Assembly: GCA_963768565.1 (NCBI GenBank)
Contig: CAVYIO010000022.1
Coordinates: 136,007 to 200,006 of the forward strand
Origin: JABDKH01 sp963768565
Lineage (GTDB): Bacteria > Bacteroidota > Rhodothermia > Rhodothermales > JABDKH01
Direction: 5' to 3'
DNA length: 64,000 nucleotides
This document shows, piece after piece, positions 25,903 through 35,719 of this stretch. The number at the start of each line of letters is the position of its first letter. The stretch's first letter is position 1. Both the position numbers and the translations under genes were made by a program. The notes below the pieces were generated by a model. That model was given only the letters and a program-made list of their open reading frames with translations. It did no database searches and was not told the DNA's origin.

Positions 25903-26586
25903 CTACGGAGAAACGGTCCAGGTCTCCAGGACAAAGACCGCGATGAATGCAAACACACTTATTGAGATGCCGAACATGAACACCGTGTAGGAGGACCTGA
26001 GAAGCCCAAACTTGCGTTTCAGAACGGTGGCCATCCCATAGATGTCGCGCATCATGTTTCGGTACAGGATATCCGTATCCTGTACCATCTCGGTGAGACC
26101 GGCCACAAAGTCGTCCTCACTCAATTGTGCCGAGTTACCGAAGTAGAGCAGGTTAACGTCCTGCGACAGCGCCTCGGCCAGGGTGAGATTCTGTGCCGGC
26201 TTGCCGCGCGGGCGAGCGGCGAGCACAGCAAAGACGATGGCCACCACGCAGCTGATCAGCATGACTACGGTCGGTACAACAAGCCATGTATTCGTGTCGA
26301 GTTTCGGGGCAATCGCCGCCAGAATAATCGACAGAATCAGTCCGTTGATGCTGATCATGATGTTAGCCTTCGCGTCGGCCAGGGAAGTCAGATCCAGGTG
26401 CGCACGGTATGCGGATCTGAACATCGTTTCAACACCGCGACGACTGCCAAACAGCGTTTGCTCGTCCTTCGCTTTCTTCTTTTTCTTTTTCTTCTTCTTC
26501 ACGTCCCCGGCACCTGACGAGACTGCCACCGCGTATTCTTCCGGCGAACTGGAAGGCCCGGTATCCTGCGGATTATTGGGATCCAT
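25903..26586 (-). CDS. DUF5706 (PycTM) membrane protein, standalone
   Basis: 227 aa from ATG 26586, preceded by AGGTGA at the correct spacing; the frame extends to 26739 without features. After a hydrophilic N terminus there is a nine-lysine run, then MFRSAYRAHLDLTSLADAKANIMISINGLI, the hallmark of the Pycsar effector TM domain (DUF5706). Four hydrophobic segments are visible: two around residues 80-130, one at the end (FMFGISISVFAFIAVFVL) and a shorter one. In Pycsar the domain disrupts the inner membrane when cCMP or cUMP is sensed by an associated domain or partner. No cyclase is present in this window, and the usual HD or cNMP-binding domains are absent. The function here is not established. 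Confidence 0.85.
   Translation of the reverse strand: MDPNNPQDTGPSSSPEEYAVAVSSGAGDVKKKKKKKKKAKDEQTLFGSRRGVETMFRSAYRAHLDLTSLADAKANIMISINGLILSIILAAIAPKLDTNTWLVVPTVVMLISCVVAIVFAVLAARPRGKPAQNLTLAEALSQDVNLLYFGNSAQLSEDDFVAGLTEMVQDTDILYRNMMRDIYGMATVLKRKFGLLRSSYTVFMFGISISVFAFIAVFVLETWTVSP
26473..26499 (-). repeat. nine-lysine codon tract in the PycTM gene
   Basis: Nine consecutive AAG/AAA codons, the only such run in the window. They mix the two codons, so this is not a simple DNA homopolymer. The tract is in the cytoplasmic N terminus, where it could bind acidic lipid or nucleic acid. AAA-containing lysine runs can also slow or slip ribosomes. Confidence 0.8.
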
Positions 26587-26713
26587 AGACGTCACCTGTA
26601 CCAGAGAAAGTTGCGCGAGTCTGAAGCACAACGTAGCTATCAAACATTTGGTTCTCTCCGGGGCTTCCAACGCGGTCAAGGAACCTCCCGGTGCGAAGTG
26701 CTTCATGTAACGT

Positions 26714-27652
26714 ATGAACTTCATCGTCAACAAATCCAACGTCAGTCCAACTCGTTCCTATTCGCCCGTGCTTCTGTTTATTGCGTTTTTAGGCACGATC
26801 ACTTCGGGCGCGCAGTGCCAGGGTGTCGAGCCCGCTCCAGTCACATCGAGTCACCAGATTCCCTACGTGCTCGACCAGCCTTCCTTCGTGGCGGAACTAC
26901 CGAAGGCGCTGGACGAGATTTCGGGCCTCACGGCGCTGGACTCCTCGCGGATCGCCGCCGTTCAGGACGAGGACGGCGTTGTGTTCATCCTCGATGCCAC
27001 CTCAGGCCGTGTTATCGATCAACATCACTTTGGGGGTCGCGGTGACTATGAGGCGATAGAGGCGGTTCAGAATGTCATGTTCGTACTCCGAAGCGACGGC
27101 ACGATTTTCGAGATTCGAAACTGGCAGGAAGGTGAACACGCGGATCCGATCGTGCACGACACATGGCTGTCTTCGCGATATGACACCGAGGGTCTCGCCG
27201 TCACAGCGGACAGTACGGGACTCCTGGTGGCCTGCAAGGAATATGCGGGCAAGGGGTTGAAGGGAATGCGCGCGGTCTACCGTTTCTCACTGGCGTCGTT
27301 CACACTCACCCGTGATCCAGCCATGGTCTTTGACGCTCAGGCGGCTGAGGAAGGAATCCCCGAGGGCGTTGTTTCTCGCTCCATGCGCCGCCTCCTCGAC
27401 ATTCGTCGATTCAAGCCTTCGGGACTCGCCATCCATCCGCTTTCCGGTCATGTCTACGTGGTGTCGTCGGTCTCTCGAAGTCTGACAATTTTCGATACGG
27501 ACGGAAATCTCCTCGGCATAGCACGTCTGGACAAAGATCTGCTGCCGCAGCCCGAGGGAATCACGTTCCTGCCGAACGGTGATCTGTTCATCGCCAGCGA
27601 GTCCGGGCGTGGTCGCGGCCGACTGCTGCGATATCCTTACACACCGTCCTAG
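26714..27652 (+). CDS. SdiA-regulated-like secreted beta-propeller protein
   Basis: 312 aa starting at ATG 26714. An N-terminal hydrophobic stretch (PVLLFIAFLGTITSGAQC) suggests secretion or lipidation. The rest matches the SdiA-regulated/YjiK beta-propeller family: KALDEISGLTALDSSRIAAVQDEDGVVFILD, FGGRGDYEAIEAVQ, DTEGLAVTADSTGLLVACKEYAG, FKPSGLAIHPLSGHVYVVSS, and LPQPEGITFLPNGDLFIASE. Members bind calcium and are of unknown function; some are phytase-like in fold. Divergent from the PycTM gene (127 nt between starts), followed 30 nt later by the phosphoesterase fusion in the same direction. Confidence 0.83.
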   Translation: MNFIVNKSNVSPTRSYSPVLLFIAFLGTITSGAQCQGVEPAPVTSSHQIPYVLDQPSFVAELPKALDEISGLTALDSSRIAAVQDEDGVVFILDATSGRVIDQHHFGGRGDYEAIEAVQNVMFVLRSDGTIFEIRNWQEGEHADPIVHDTWLSSRYDTEGLAVTADSTGLLVACKEYAGKGLKGMRAVYRFSLASFTLTRDPAMVFDAQAAEEGIPEGVVSRSMRRLLDIRRFKPSGLAIHPLSGHVYVVSSVSRSLTIFDTDGNLLGIARLDKDLLPQPEGITFLPNGDLFIASESGRGRGRLLRYPYTPS

Positions 27653-27682
27653 CGCATCCGGACCATTCACCCGTCGACTTCT

Positions 27683-30600
27683 ATGTTACCTCGATGTCTT
27701 GCCGGCGCACTCATGGTCACGATCGCGGTGACGGTGATGTCGTGTTCACCAACTCGCATGTTCGTGGCGGAGTCCGCGCGTGGATGGCAGGAAGACGCCC
27801 CCACTTCGGACCAGGAGGTGTACCGCGTGTATCTGGTCGGAGATGTCGGCGCGGTTCTGGCCGACGGCACCGACCCGGTTCTGGGAACACTCAAGAAAGA
27901 TCTGGAGGCCCTGGATGAGCGGGCCGCGGTCGTGTTTCTTGGTGACAATCTCTACTGCTGCGGCCTTCCCGATTCACTGGATCCCGATCGCGCCGATGCT
28001 GAGGCTCGTCTGCGAGCGATCCTGGGGGCTGTCGATGATTTTTCCGGCCGCATTGTATTTCGTGCCCGGCAACCACGACTGGAACCACTCGAGACCGGGA
28101 GGACTGGAGTCGGTCGCGCGGCAGGAAAGGTATGTGGAATCCTATCTGAATCGGGGTGACACGTTTCTCCCCAGCGACGGCTATCCCGGCCCCGCGAAAG
28201 TCAAACTGGCGGACGGCATCACGCTGCTGGCCATTGACACAGAATGGTATCTGACAGACCAGGCAAAATCGTTCGGCGACGACGGTGAGAATGATATTCA
28301 GGAGAGAGACGATTTGCTGACCGGGCTTGCGGAAGAGATTCGAGATGAGGACGACGAGAGACTCCTTATCGTCGGTCATCATCCCCTGATGTCAAACGGA
28401 GAGCACGCCGGCAATGCCCGGGCTCGGGACCATCTTTTTCCGTTGACACGATTCTGGAAGAACGCGTATCTCCCGCTTCCGCTGATCGGCACGCTCGGGG
28501 TCCTGTACGTCCGCTATCTGGGAGTCAGTGAGCAGGACCTCGCACACGTACGTTACCGCCGCCTGAGCACGGCACTCAAGGGAATATTCCGCGATCATGA
28601 ACGCCTGGTCTATGCAGCCGGACACGAGCACAGTCTGCAGTACTTCCAGTCCGGCAAAGACCTGCACCCAAACCATTTTGTTGTCAGTGGCGCCGGTTCG
28701 AAGAGCAGTCATGTGGCGGGTGGCGGGGACGCCATCTTCACGGCGACCGGGCCTGGCTATTCAACGATCCACTACTATGGCGACGGGTCAACGTGGCTGT
28801 CATTCTGGCGCGTGCCTGCCGATGGCAATGATCCGATTCACGTCTTCAGAACCCGTCTGCACGCTGCCGAACAGACCTACACGCCACCAGCTGAGGCAGG
28901 GTCAGAAGACCCGATGGACTACCCGGACTACACCGACAGCGTGGCCGTGATGGCGGCCAATCCGTCGTATCGAGCGGGAGGCGTGAAGTCTTTCTTCATG
29001 GGCTCGCACAACCGGGACCTGTGGGTCGAGCCGGTCGAAGCGCCGTATCTCGATATGGGTCGAGAGGCCGGCGGACTCATACCGTTGAAGAGAGGCGGCG
29101 GGATGCAAACCACTTCTCTCAGGCTGCAGGGTCGTGACGGAAAACAATACGTGCTGCGCTCGCTGGACAAGGACCCCGAACGCAGTCTCCCCCCGGCGGT
29201 ACGCGGGACAATCGTCACCGATATCGCGAAGGATCAGATCACCTCGATCAATCCGTACGGGGCGTATGTGATTCCGACGCTGGCGTCGGCGGCCGGCATT
29301 TTCCACACACAGCCCCGGCTCGTGTACGTTCCGCGAGATCCGCGACTTGGCCCCTATCTGGAGACGTTCGCCGATCAATTGATGATGCTCGAGGATAGAC
29401 CGAACGACGACATGTCCGACGTAGACCGGTACGGTCGGTCGAAGGACGTAGTCAGCGCCGGCAAGATGTACGAAGCAATCAACGGCGACAACGACAATTC
29501 GGTCGATGCGAATGCCTTCGTTCGTGTGCGACTGTTCGACATGCTGCTGTCCGATTGGGATCGGCACCGCGACCAGTGGCGCTGGGCGTCGTTCAAAAAG
29601 AAGAACGGGAAGGGTCGCCTGTATCGACCAATTCCGAGAGACCGGGATTGGGCGTTCAACCAGATGAACGGTCTCTTCCCCCCGTTGATCAGATTCTTTG
29701 ATCCGAAGTTTCAGGATTTTCGGTACTCGTACGGATATATCAAGGGCCTGACGTTCAATGGCCTCGAACAAGACCGCCGTCTGACGTCGTCAGTCGTGTT
29801 GAGCGACTGGTTACGGGAGGCACAGACGGTGCGCGAAGCGCTGACCGACTCGGTGATCGACGCGGCCGTTGGTCACCTGCCTGAGTCCATCTATCGAATC
29901 AACGGCGCGGAGATGGCGGACAAGTTGAAGACACGAAGGGAGTTGCTTTCCGACGTAGCCGAAGAGTACTACGGTGTCCTGGCCCGCGTCGTCGATGTCG
30001 TCGGATCGGATAAACATGAGCTCTTCGAGGTCCGCTCAACCGGGTCTGGCCGGACAGAGGTGGTCGTACACAAGACGAGCAAATCCGGTGAGATTCGAAA
30101 GGAAATCTACCGGCGAGAATTCGACGGTGACGAGACGGATGAGATCCGTCTGTACGGGCTCGACGGTAACGACACGTTCATAATCGAAAGTGTCGGCGGA
30201 GGGCTCACGACACGGTGTATCGGGGGGCCCGGGGCCGACACGTTTATGACCATCGACGACGCACGCGGCGTACGCGTTCACGACACGCGTGAGGGTAACA
30301 TCTTCTCTACGGGTCGCCGAACGAAAGTGCAGCGGACGGATGATCCCTGGGTCAACACGTACGAGCCACGTGCGTACCGGCATGACGTCGTACTGCCACA
30401 GCTGTTCTTTGGGGGAAATGCGGACGATGGCGTCTTCCTCGGCGGCGGCGTGAAGCTCGTGAAACACGGCTTCAAGAAGCTTCCGTACGATCGTGTCAAT
30501 CGAATCGTCGCCAACTTCGCCGGACGAACAGCGGCCTTCAACATTGTTTATGGAGGCCATTTTGTTCAAGCGGTTCGGGCACTCGACGTGTACCTCGACG

Positions 30601-31421
30601 CGGAAATCAGATCCCCGAACAGTATTCGCAACTTCTACGGGCTTGGCAACGAAACGGAGAACACGGAAGGAGATCGTGAATTCTACCAGTCAAGGCTGAC
30701 GCAGCTGAGCGCCAGCGGTATGCTCGGATTTTCGAGCGAGACGGGCATTGAACTTCGAGTCGGACCGACGCTACGCGTAACCGATGTACGCCGGGATGCG
30801 GACCGATTCGGGGTTTCCCTTCAACCCGGTCTGTCGTCGACGACATTCGAGGACCAGTGGTTTGCCGGCATTCGTACCGTAGCGAGTCTGCAGAACCTGG
30901 ATCGCCCACAGAATCCGAGACGCGGATTCCAGTTTACGTCTACGGCCGAGGTCAACATCGGTGTACGAAACTCCTCCAACAACTACGGCAAGGTACTGTC
31001 CGATCTGGTCGTGACGTCCTCTCCCTGGATGTCACCGCAGATCACGATTGCGACGCGTGTTGGAGTGGAGCACAACATCGGAAGTTTCCCGTTCTACGAC
31101 GCGAGCACGCTCGGAGGCAGCCACAACCTGCGCGGGTATCGGAGCAGCCGCTTCGCAGGCCGCACCGCGTTGTATCAAAACGTGGAGCTCAGAGCAAGGA
31201 TGTTGCGATTCTCAACCTATCTCGCGGTCGGAGAAGCCGGCGTCCTTGCATTTCTTGACAACGGCCGGGTGTGGACGGACGGCGAGTCCAGCAACCGATG
31301 GCACCAGGGGTACGGAGGTGGACTGTGGGCAACATTGTTCGAGAGCGCAACGATCGGCACATGGGTCGGGGCGTCGTCCGACGATGTGACGTTCACGCTG
31401 AAACTGGGCCTGCAGTACTAG
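27683..31421 (+). CDS. lipoprotein with calcineurin-like phosphoesterase, kinase-like middle and Omp85/BamA-type barrel; frameshifted near 28039-28060
   Basis: Reconstructed as one gene of about 1245 codons. The start frame gives a lipobox (VTVMSC, Cys21), LVGDVG and FLGDNLYCCGLP, and then breaks. The second frame, open through 31421, continues with FVPGNHDW, LIVGHHPLMSNGEH and VYAAGHEHSLQYF, completing the five-motif metallophosphoesterase. The span is 3n+1, so one extra base, either in the T5 run at 28039-28043 or the T3 run at 28058-28060, explains the split. A middle region (about 29050-30190) has VLRSLDKD, LLSDWDRHRDQWRW and RDRDWAF, which look like the Lys, catalytic-loop and metal-Asp motifs of FAM20/HipA-like atypical kinases. 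A C-terminal domain (about 30390-31418) resembles BamA/TamA: GFQFTSTAE, LGGSHNLRGYRSSRFAG and LGLQY. Confidence 0.85.
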
Positions 31422-31430
31422 AAAGCCGAC

Positions 31431-31868
31431 CTATTCGCGACCGCACCGATATACCGCTTCGGCGTGATCACACGGGCCGCCAACCGGTGGATTCGGCTTT
31501 CGGACAGTCACCTCTACCGACTCGACGATCGTGTGCTGATCAAGCACCTCGTGGGCGATCAGGAATGCGAGCCGCTCGATCAGGTAGAAGTTGTTCTTGG
31601 TGATGATGTGCCGCACGCGGGAGTAGACGGACTCATAGTCGACCGTCTTGGTCAGGTCGTCTTCAGCGGCCGCCGCCTCGATGTTCAATTCCATCGTGAT
31701 GTCGACCTCGTATCGGCCGCCGATACGGTGTTCTTCCTGCATCACGCCGTGGTGTGCATAGAAGACGCTGTTCTTCAGGCTTACGGTTCCGCGCGGCATT
31801 TTTTCGAAATCACGGTGATGAGAGTGGCAGCGGGAATATACTTCAGGATCGGGTATTGGCTGGATCAC
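31431..31868 (-). CDS. folB: dihydroneopterin aldolase
   Basis: The core starts at ATG 31799 (MPRGTVSLKN), which would give 122 aa, the usual length. The frame extends to a GTG at 31868 whose GTGA overlaps the stop of the monohaem lipoprotein gene; coupling could start there and add 23 residues. Motifs: VFYAHHGVMQEEHRIGGRYEVDI (Glu and substrate pocket), TVDYESVYSRV, LIERLAFLIAHEVL (active-site Glu) and VRKPNPPVGG with the catalytic-site Lys. FolB converts dihydroneopterin to 6-hydroxymethyldihydropterin in folate synthesis. No other folate genes lie near, so it is not in a biosynthetic cluster. Confidence 0.9.
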   Translation of the reverse strand: MIQPIPDPEVYSRCHSHHRDFEKMPRGTVSLKNSVFYAHHGVMQEEHRIGGRYEVDITMELNIEAAAAEDDLTKTVDYESVYSRVRHIITKNNFYLIERLAFLIAHEVLDQHTIVESVEVTVRKPNPPVGGPCDHAEAVYRCGRE

Positions 31869-32854
31869 AGATCGAGGGCTGCCAGCAAATCCGCCAACTC
31901 CCTGTCGAGTCCTCCGGCTTCGCGCTCCGACCGAAGGCGTGACACAAGGATTGTCGCGTAAAGGCCCAGTACCCTGTCACTCCGATTGCGATGTTCGTCA
32001 AAATAGCGAACGACAGTAGCGTCGCGATTGTCCGTAAAGATCGCCCGGGGACCGTGCGGGCCGTCGGCGACCGTGGCCGGGAAGCTTCGCTCCGGCTCGT
32101 ACAATTTGCGCCCGAAATGACAGCCCACGCATTGCGTGGGTATGTGTCGGGCGTCAGGCATGGCCAGCGTGGAGTCGACCAGATCCCCGTCCCGATCGTA
32201 TCCGAAGAAATCCCAGTCTCCCCTGTCTGTTTTCCGCATCACGGTCGTTTCAGTCACCTCTCCTCCTTCGAGATGGTCCGCAATGAACACGGTACCGGCC
32301 GGATAGATTACCCTGTCTTCGCGCGATCGATAGGAGCGGAGCGCTTCCACAACGTCCGCCTGTCGTACGAACACGCGCCGACGCTGCGTGGTCATGACGC
32401 CGATGACGTCGACCTTCATCCAGGCCGCCGACTCATCAACAAATCCTTCCTGTTCGGCAAGCACGGAGCGAGACTCCGGTATCCGGCGAGCGCGCCGGTA
32501 CGTGTCTGACACGAAACCGGCAAAGGCATCCCAGTCCACTTTGCGGTCGTCTACTGCCGCTGCCAATAGCCGCTCCGCAGAAACGGAATCAACCGAGGAC
32601 AGCGCCTCGACATCGACGAAATACTTGCCATCGTCAAGCACGACAAGGCGAGCATCGAACGGGTCTTTCGCTTCTGGAGCCAGAAAAGCGCCCATGTAGT
32701 ACCCGACGAGGTCATCTGTTGCACGACGGTCCAGATCCAGTTCCACAAAGCGTTCGTCCGGGGTCCCGACCGTGGCGTTCTCGTCACTGCAACCCGCAAC
32801 CGTGAGGGCGACACATCCGGCGAAAGCCAGTCCAATAATCCCGAAAAGTCGCAT
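31865..32854 (-). CDS. monohaem c-type lipoprotein of unknown function
   Basis: 329 aa from ATG 32854, preceded by GGAG. The signal ends in a lipobox (VALTVAGC). The body is acidic and hydrophilic. A single CVGCH motif (about residue 245), flanked by PDARHIPTQ, binds one covalent haem, and FGYDRDGD upstream resembles a calcium-type loop. It is not a recognised family to me beyond being a c-type cytochrome-like lipoprotein. It overlaps folB by 4 nt, which may be accidental since the functions look unrelated. Confidence 0.75.
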   Translation of the reverse strand: MRLFGIIGLAFAGCVALTVAGCSDENATVGTPDERFVELDLDRRATDDLVGYYMGAFLAPEAKDPFDARLVVLDDGKYFVDVEALSSVDSVSAERLLAAAVDDRKVDWDAFAGFVSDTYRRARRIPESRSVLAEQEGFVDESAAWMKVDVIGVMTTQRRRVFVRQADVVEALRSYRSREDRVIYPAGTVFIADHLEGGEVTETTVMRKTDRGDWDFFGYDRDGDLVDSTLAMPDARHIPTQCVGCHFGRKLYEPERSFPATVADGPHGPRAIFTDNRDATVVRYFDEHRNRSDRVLGLYATILVSRLRSEREAGGLDRELADLLAALDL

Positions 32855-32989
32855 CTTCTCCGTTACCACGTTGAGGGAATCACGTTGTCTCAGTGCAGCC
32901 AATTCCGATCTGCGGAGGGGGTTCCGATCCGGTCGCGCCGGGACCGGCTCTCTGGATCTATTTCGTCAACCAGACATACATGACGGACG

Positions 32990-33469
32990 ATGAACGAACT
33001 CAGATCTCAGAGAATCGACGTTCCGGTTGGCTCCGTCATTGCCGTTGTGTCGCTTGCGGCGGGACTTGCGGGGATGTTTGTCGGATTCTTGTCGACACGG
33101 TCTCGAACCGGCAACACCCGGCGCCAACCCCTCCTGGCTGATCCGAGCGGGCCTGAAGTCTCCCGTCCCACGTGGAGACGCATCGATGAATTCCAGGCCC
33201 AACTCGATGCAAGCGAAGAAGTGCTCGACAGTCTTCGCCGCGACTACGAACTTGATACAGGCCTGCTAAAACTGGAACTCCGACGTTTGAGCGATCTGCT
33301 CAGTGACACGCGGCGCACACCACGCGAAAGCGCGCATGACATCGAAGCCGGCAATTCGTACCGGCCTGTCCGGATCGTTGAGGCTGCCGCCGAAGTTCGT
33401 CGACCCATTCACTTCTCCCCTCTCGAAAGGCTGGCTGACGAAGGCGAGATCGAATCCGGCTCCAATTAG
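32990..33469 (+). CDS. small membrane-anchored protein, uncharacterised
   Basis: 159 aa. One N-terminal membrane helix (VGSVIAVVSLAAGLAGMFVGFL, about 12-33), a short basic linker, then a predicted coiled coil (about 65-110: RRIDEFQAQLDASEEVLDSL followed by a Leu-rich heptad). No enzyme motif. Transcribed divergently from the monohaem lipoprotein and convergent with the PfkB kinase, with a 4-nt overlap of stop codons. It may scaffold an envelope complex; function unknown. Confidence 0.65.
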   Translation: MNELRSQRIDVPVGSVIAVVSLAAGLAGMFVGFLSTRSRTGNTRRQPLLADPSGPEVSRPTWRRIDEFQAQLDASEEVLDSLRRDYELDTGLLKLELRRLSDLLSDTRRTPRESAHDIEAGNSYRPVRIVEAAAEVRRPIHFSPLERLADEGEIESGSN

Positions 33470-34401
33470 GCGACAGGATTCAGAGGGGAGATGGCCGGGA
33501 TCTCGCCGAGGACGCGAAAGGCATCGACGCGTCTGTCGATTACATCGCGACTCAGCAGTGACAGGCTTTCGGTACCGAATCGTTCGACCACAAAAGACGC
33601 CATCGTGCTCCCGTATACGACGGCTCGCTTGAGCGAGTCGACCGAGTAGTCGCGACTCATGGCGAGGTAGCCGGCGAATCCGCCCATGAAACTGTCGCCG
33701 GCTCCCGTCGGGTCATGGATATCCTCCATGGGGAACGCCGGGGCACTGAAGATCGCGCCGTCGGCGAAGAGCAAAGCGCCATGCTCACCTTTCTTGATCA
33801 CAAGGATTGTGGGACCGAGTGCCCGGATCGCGGTGGCTGCTCGTATCAAATTCGGCTCGTCGGCAAGTTGCCGCGCTTCGGACTCATTGATGATCAGACA
33901 ATCAACGAGCTTCAGCGTCTTGCTGAGTTCCTCGGGCGTGCGCTCGATCCAGTAGTTCATCGTATCGCACACCACAAGGTCGTGATCGCTCATCTGCACC
34001 AGGACCTTCTGCTGAATCGCCGGGTCAAGATTGCCCAGGCAGACCAGCCGGCGATGACGAGAACGTTCCGGGATTACCGGCGAGAACCCGCTCAGGACAT
34101 TCAGATGCGTTGCCAGTGTCTCGCGGTCGTTAAGATCGTAATTGTAGCGCCCTTCCCAGGCGAACGTCGTGCCACTCTGGTCAATCTGCAATCCCTCGGT
34201 CGACACACCGCGCGCCCGTAGCATCTCAATATGCTCAGTGGGAAAATCATTACCCACCACGGCAATCAGGTCAACTTCGTCCGTGAAATACCGGGCCGCG
34301 AGGGAGATGTAGGTTGCGCTTCCGCCGAGGATGTTTTCGGCACGGCCAAACGGCGTTTCGATTGTATCGAGCGCAACAGTGCCAACGGCGACAATGCTCA
34401 T
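33466..34401 (-). CDS. PfkB-family carbohydrate/nucleoside kinase
   Basis: 311 aa. The N-terminal GGSATYISLAARYF and the C-terminal DPTGAGDSFMGGFAGYLA (catalytic Asp, anion hole) are the two PfkB signatures. VIKKGEHGALLF is the ATP-side motif. The sequence resembles the adenosine kinase/ribokinase group: NILGGSAT at the substrate end and NESEARQLADEP in the middle. Phosphoacceptor is a sugar or nucleoside, not identifiable from sequence. It has no metabolic neighbour; the DUF883-like gene is 57 nt upstream. Confidence 0.92.
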   Translation of the reverse strand: MSIVAVGTVALDTIETPFGRAENILGGSATYISLAARYFTDEVDLIAVVGNDFPTEHIEMLRARGVSTEGLQIDQSGTTFAWEGRYNYDLNDRETLATHLNVLSGFSPVIPERSRHRRLVCLGNLDPAIQQKVLVQMSDHDLVVCDTMNYWIERTPEELSKTLKLVDCLIINESEARQLADEPNLIRAATAIRALGPTILVIKKGEHGALLFADGAIFSAPAFPMEDIHDPTGAGDSFMGGFAGYLAMSRDYSVDSLKRAVVYGSTMASFVVERFGTESLSLLSRDVIDRRVDAFRVLGEIPAISPLNPVA

Positions 34402-34458
34402 ATTAAAGGTCGTCGTGGGATTCTGAGGGATGAGACGCGATGCCGTTGTCCTGCGATA

Positions 34459-35187
34459 TCAGGCGCGGCGGAGCCAGCCGCGAAACTTCCTTGCGACGAG
34501 ATCGGCGGCGGCCACCTTTACTGTTCCGAGAAACGACTCCAGTACGTCTCGGCCCTGATCCGCGCGTTCGAGGACATAATCCGACGAGTCGTGAGCCGCA
34601 GCTCTCGTGGAACCGGCAGCGCGCGCTGCAGATTCTGAAATTGCGTCGGCCACCTCAGCGGCCCGGCGATTGACCTCGTCCGAAAACTCGCTCGCCTTGC
34701 GGGAGACTTGCGTCCGTGCTTCACCGGCAGTTCTGAGAACAAAGTCCCCGGCGTCCGATGCATGGTCGGTGACGAGTCCACCAAGGTCGCCCGCGAAATG
34801 CTGGGCCTGGCGTGAAATATTGCGGGCCCGCTTCCTTGTTCTCGCAGCCAGCGTCGGCGGTTCGGGAGTAGAAAGCAGAGACATCAGCCCACGCCCAAGA
34901 ACGATTCCGGTCCCCGCCGCGATGGCGGCAGACAGCAACGGGTTCTCCTTCACCCACACGGCTACCTTCCGACCGACATCCTCCGCGTCGACACGAGCAA
35001 TCTCTTCCTTTACCCGATCCAGTTTGTCGACAAGCTGCTTCCGGACACGCACAAACTCCTCCGTGCGATAGGACTTGCCGCCTGAATTCTCAGCCTGATC
35101 CGCAACCGCTTGCGCGGCTGAGTCACCATTTCCGTGGATGGGCTGTTCGGTGATCTCCCCTGCCGATGAACTATTGTCAGCCACCAT
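34459..35187 (-). CDS. DUF883-like helical membrane protein
   Basis: 242 aa. A charged N-terminal helix (about 40-75) is followed by WVKENPLLSAAIAAGTGIVLGRGLMSLL, the single TM stretch typical of DUF883/ElaB/YqjD proteins. The C-terminal half (about 110-240) is Ala/Arg/Glu-rich and has no breaks, consistent with long amphipathic helices or an apolipoprotein-like coil. Such proteins anchor ribosomes or stabilise membranes under stress. Its upstream neighbour, a 59-aa protein with a similar TM end, looks related. Confidence 0.65.
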   Translation of the reverse strand: MVADNSSSAGEITEQPIHGNGDSAAQAVADQAENSGGKSYRTEEFVRVRKQLVDKLDRVKEEIARVDAEDVGRKVAVWVKENPLLSAAIAAGTGIVLGRGLMSLLSTPEPPTLAARTRKRARNISRQAQHFAGDLGGLVTDHASDAGDFVLRTAGEARTQVSRKASEFSDEVNRRAAEVADAISESAARAAGSTRAAAHDSSDYVLERADQGRDVLESFLGTVKVAAADLVARKFRGWLRRA

Positions 35188-35252
35188 TTTCTCTACCAGT
35201 ATTTAGGATGAGCCGGCGCGACGCCGGGACGCGTTCGACCGAAGACATAGAT

Positions 35253-35432
35253 TCAGTCCTTCATCATCACTCCGATAAACACTCCCAGCGCGAACGAACC
35301 AACGAGCGCAAGTGTGCGATTATCCGTGATCCACTGCTCGGCGGATTCGACCCAATCTTCGATGGGAAGACTTGCGAACTCGATGTCCGGAGCTTCAGAA
35401 TTCGCCTGCTGTTCTTTGACCTGCGTTTCCAT
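35253..35432 (-). CDS. small C-tail-anchored protein, DUF883-like
   Basis: 59 aa from ATG 35432. The frame extends to 35504 without a clear signal. A hydrophilic N-terminal part (METQVKEQQ, then acidic residues) ends in EQWITDNRTLALVGSFALGVFIGVMMKD, a C-terminal membrane anchor with glycine-zipper spacing like YqjD/ElaB. It sits 65 nt from the larger DUF883-like protein on the same strand, so a pair of stress-type membrane proteins is probable. Confidence 0.6.
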   Translation of the reverse strand: METQVKEQQANSEAPDIEFASLPIEDWVESAEQWITDNRTLALVGSFALGVFIGVMMKD

Positions 35433-35719
35433 GGTCCGGGCGTGTTGATCACGCAGTTTGGTTCTACGGTTATTTACAAGATTGGTATCGACAAAGCAAA
35501 CCAATCGCTATACCATCAGACCGGTCACGATCACGGTTGTTCGCTTCCCGATTATGAATTTACCTAACGTCTCAAAGTGGCGAATACGGGCCTGAAACAT
35601 CGAGGGCGCTCGGGACTACACGTACCGTCTCGTGGTTGTCCCATCGGTGTCGGGCAATATCCGGGTTCCCAAAACGTCTTTATCCGGATATTCGCCACAC
35701 CTCGTGTGTGAAACTATAG

